Origin: an uncultured Lachnospiraceae bacterium
Lineage (GTDB): Bacteria > Bacillota > Clostridia > Lachnospirales > Lachnospiraceae
Length of the DNA stretch: 6,245 bases
Direction of reading: 5' to 3'
Assembly: GCA_945485625.1 (NCBI GenBank)
Contig: CALYSH010000096.1
Location: 1-6,245 of the forward strand
How positions within the stretch are numbered: position 1 is the first letter of the stretch; every line of letters begins with the position of its first letter. Positions 5,576-6,245 of the stretch are shown here, one piece after another. A program made the position numbers and the translations under genes. Below the pieces are notes generated by a model. That model ran no database searches. It saw nothing but the letters and a program-made list of their open reading frames with translations, and was not told the origin of the DNA.

Positions 5576-6133
5576 ATGAGTGAGATTACCATAATCGGAG
5601 AAGAAGCATACAGGGCAGCCAAGGAGCTGCTTGATAAGGCAAAGCCGGAAAAGGGCTCCCTATTTGTGGTAGGGTGTTCTACCAGCGAGGTGGGAGGTGC
5701 CAGCATCGGTACTTTTTCCTCCCCGGAGCTGGCAGAGGTGGTATTCGGCGGTATTTACCAGGCCACCCAGGAGGCGGATGTGTTTCTGGTGGCGCAGTGC
5801 TGTGAGCACTTAAACCGGGCTTTGATTCTGGAGCGGGAGGCTGCAGAGAAATATGACTATGAGGCGGTCAATGTGGTTCCACAGCCCAAGGCGGGCGGTT
5901 CCTTTGCCACTGCCGCCTATAAGGCCTTTGAGGAGCCGGTGGCGGTGGAGCATGTAAAGGCTCACGCCGGAATGGATATCGGGGATACCCTGATTGGCAT
6001 GCACCTAAAGGACGTAGCGGTGCCCGTCCGCATCCGCACCACTCAGATCGGGGATGCCCATGTGGTATGTGCCCGCACCAGACCGAAATTTATCGGTGGC
6101 GAGAGAGCTGTTTATGACGCAGAAAAGCTGTAG
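5576..6133 (+). CDS. ywlG: YwlG/UPF0340 (DUF436, TIGR01440) family protein
   Basis: At 185 residues this matches the full length of the YwlG family, which is widespread in Firmicutes and has no established biochemical function. Recognisable family stretches are VVGCSTSEVGGASIG (31-45), FLVAQCCEHLNRALILERE (70-88), VVPQPKAGGSFA (100-111), HAGMDIGDTLIGMHLK (130-145) and PVRIRTTQIGDAHV (150-163). Conserved polar residues Cys34, Cys76, His78, Glu86 and His143 may mark an active or binding site, but this is inference. There is no signal peptide or membrane segment, so the protein is cytoplasmic. The ATG has AGGA 6 bases upstream, and the gene starts 21 bases after the deacetylase stop, so it is almost certainly co-transcribed with it. 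The stop codon TAG (6131-6133) is part of the left arm of the terminator hairpin. Family assignment is confident; the symbol is used in the sense of the Bacillus subtilis homologue. Confidence 0.9.
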   Translation: MSEITIIGEEAYRAAKELLDKAKPEKGSLFVVGCSTSEVGGASIGTFSSPELAEVVFGGIYQATQEADVFLVAQCCEHLNRALILEREAAEKYDYEAVNVVPQPKAGGSFATAAYKAFEEPVAVEHVKAHAGMDIGDTLIGMHLKDVAVPVRIRTTQIGDAHVVCARTRPKFIGGERAVYDAEKL

Positions 6134-6154
6134 GGGATTTCCCTACAGCTTTTT
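6123..6154 (+). terminator. Bidirectional intrinsic terminator after the ywlG-like gene
   Basis: A 13-base perfect stem, AAAAGCTGTAGGG (6123-6135) with CCCTACAGCTTTT (6141-6153), closes a GATTT loop and runs into a T tract ending at 6154. The left arm starts with AAAA, so on the minus strand the same hairpin also ends in a T run and can serve a gene arriving from the right. The left arm contains the ywlG stop codon. Confidence 0.92.
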
Positions 6155-6244
6155 CTTTCCAAAAAGATTATTCTTTGGTTCCACTTGCCTGTGGTCTACA
6201 CCACCTACGCGGACGATGTCTATGGCACCACGGTGGTCATCCGT
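6143..6244 (-). CDS. Possible C-terminal end of a convergent gene entering from the right edge
   Basis: On the minus strand one frame is open from the window edge for 33 codons and ends in TAG (6145-6143), inside the right arm of the terminator. It reads TDDHRGAIDIVRVGG, then ends in NNLFGKKKL, with a Lys-rich tail. The position fits a gene that uses the bidirectional hairpin as its own terminator. I cannot assign a family from this fragment. The opposite strand is also open over this stretch, in frame after the ywlG stop, but it has no start codon with a ribosome binding site and lies behind the terminator, so the minus-strand reading is preferred. Confidence is limited by the short length. 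Confidence 0.4.
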   Translation of the reverse strand, partial: TDDHRGAIDIVRVGGVDHRQVEPKNNLFGKKKL

Positions 6245-6245
6245 C

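Noticed and set aside
6185..6245. Rightward open frame after the terminator reading LPVVYTTYADDVYGTTVVIR, in frame with ywlG.
   Set aside because: It follows a stop and a strong terminator and has no start codon with a ribosome binding site; the minus-strand frame fits the bidirectional terminator better. Sequence to the right would settle it.

Overview
The window looks like chromosomal DNA of a spore-forming, Gram-positive clostridial bacterium, most likely Lachnospiraceae. The reasons are a GerA/SpoVAF-type germination protein, a clostridial lipoprotein N-acetylmuramoyl-L-alanine amidase, strong AGGAGG-type ribosome binding sites, short intergenic gaps and moderate GC content. I see no insertion sequence, phage gene, CRISPR array, tRNA or rRNA.

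Layout from left to right. (1) Positions 1-776 lie on the minus strand. A secreted acidic lipoprotein (159-776) is followed, 38 bases further along its transcript, by the first 40 codons of an MBOAT-type membrane O-acyltransferase that runs off the left edge (1-120). A candidate promoter for both lies at 863-891. (2) A 310-base divergent intergenic region (777-1086) holds this promoter and a better one facing right (1000-1028). (3) The rightward pair is an MFS transporter (1087-2277) overlapping by 8 bases a lipoprotein-anchored Amidase_3 cell-wall hydrolase (2270-3160). (4) A GerA-family protein of SpoVAF type (3145-4599, minus) converges on the amidase, and the two genes overlap by 16 bases. 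A terminator-like hairpin facing the amidase transcript lies inside the germination gene at 3626-3656. (5) A divergent gap (4600-4759) carries a TATAAT promoter for a second rightward pair: a signal-less NodB/CE4 polysaccharide deacetylase (4760-5554) and a YwlG/DUF436 protein (5576-6133). (6) A symmetrical hairpin (6123-6154) ends this pair, and a possible convergent gene enters from the right edge on the minus strand (6143-6244).

The common theme is the cell envelope and spore: O-acylation, peptidoglycan hydrolysis, deacetylation and germination. The separate promoters and alternating strands indicate at least four transcription units rather than one system. I do not see a clear new multi-gene system. 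The most useful non-obvious observations are the hidden MBOAT start at the left edge, the antisense terminator inside the SpoVAF-like gene, the promoter that rules out the longest start of the MFS gene, and the stop codons buried in the right-hand terminator stem.
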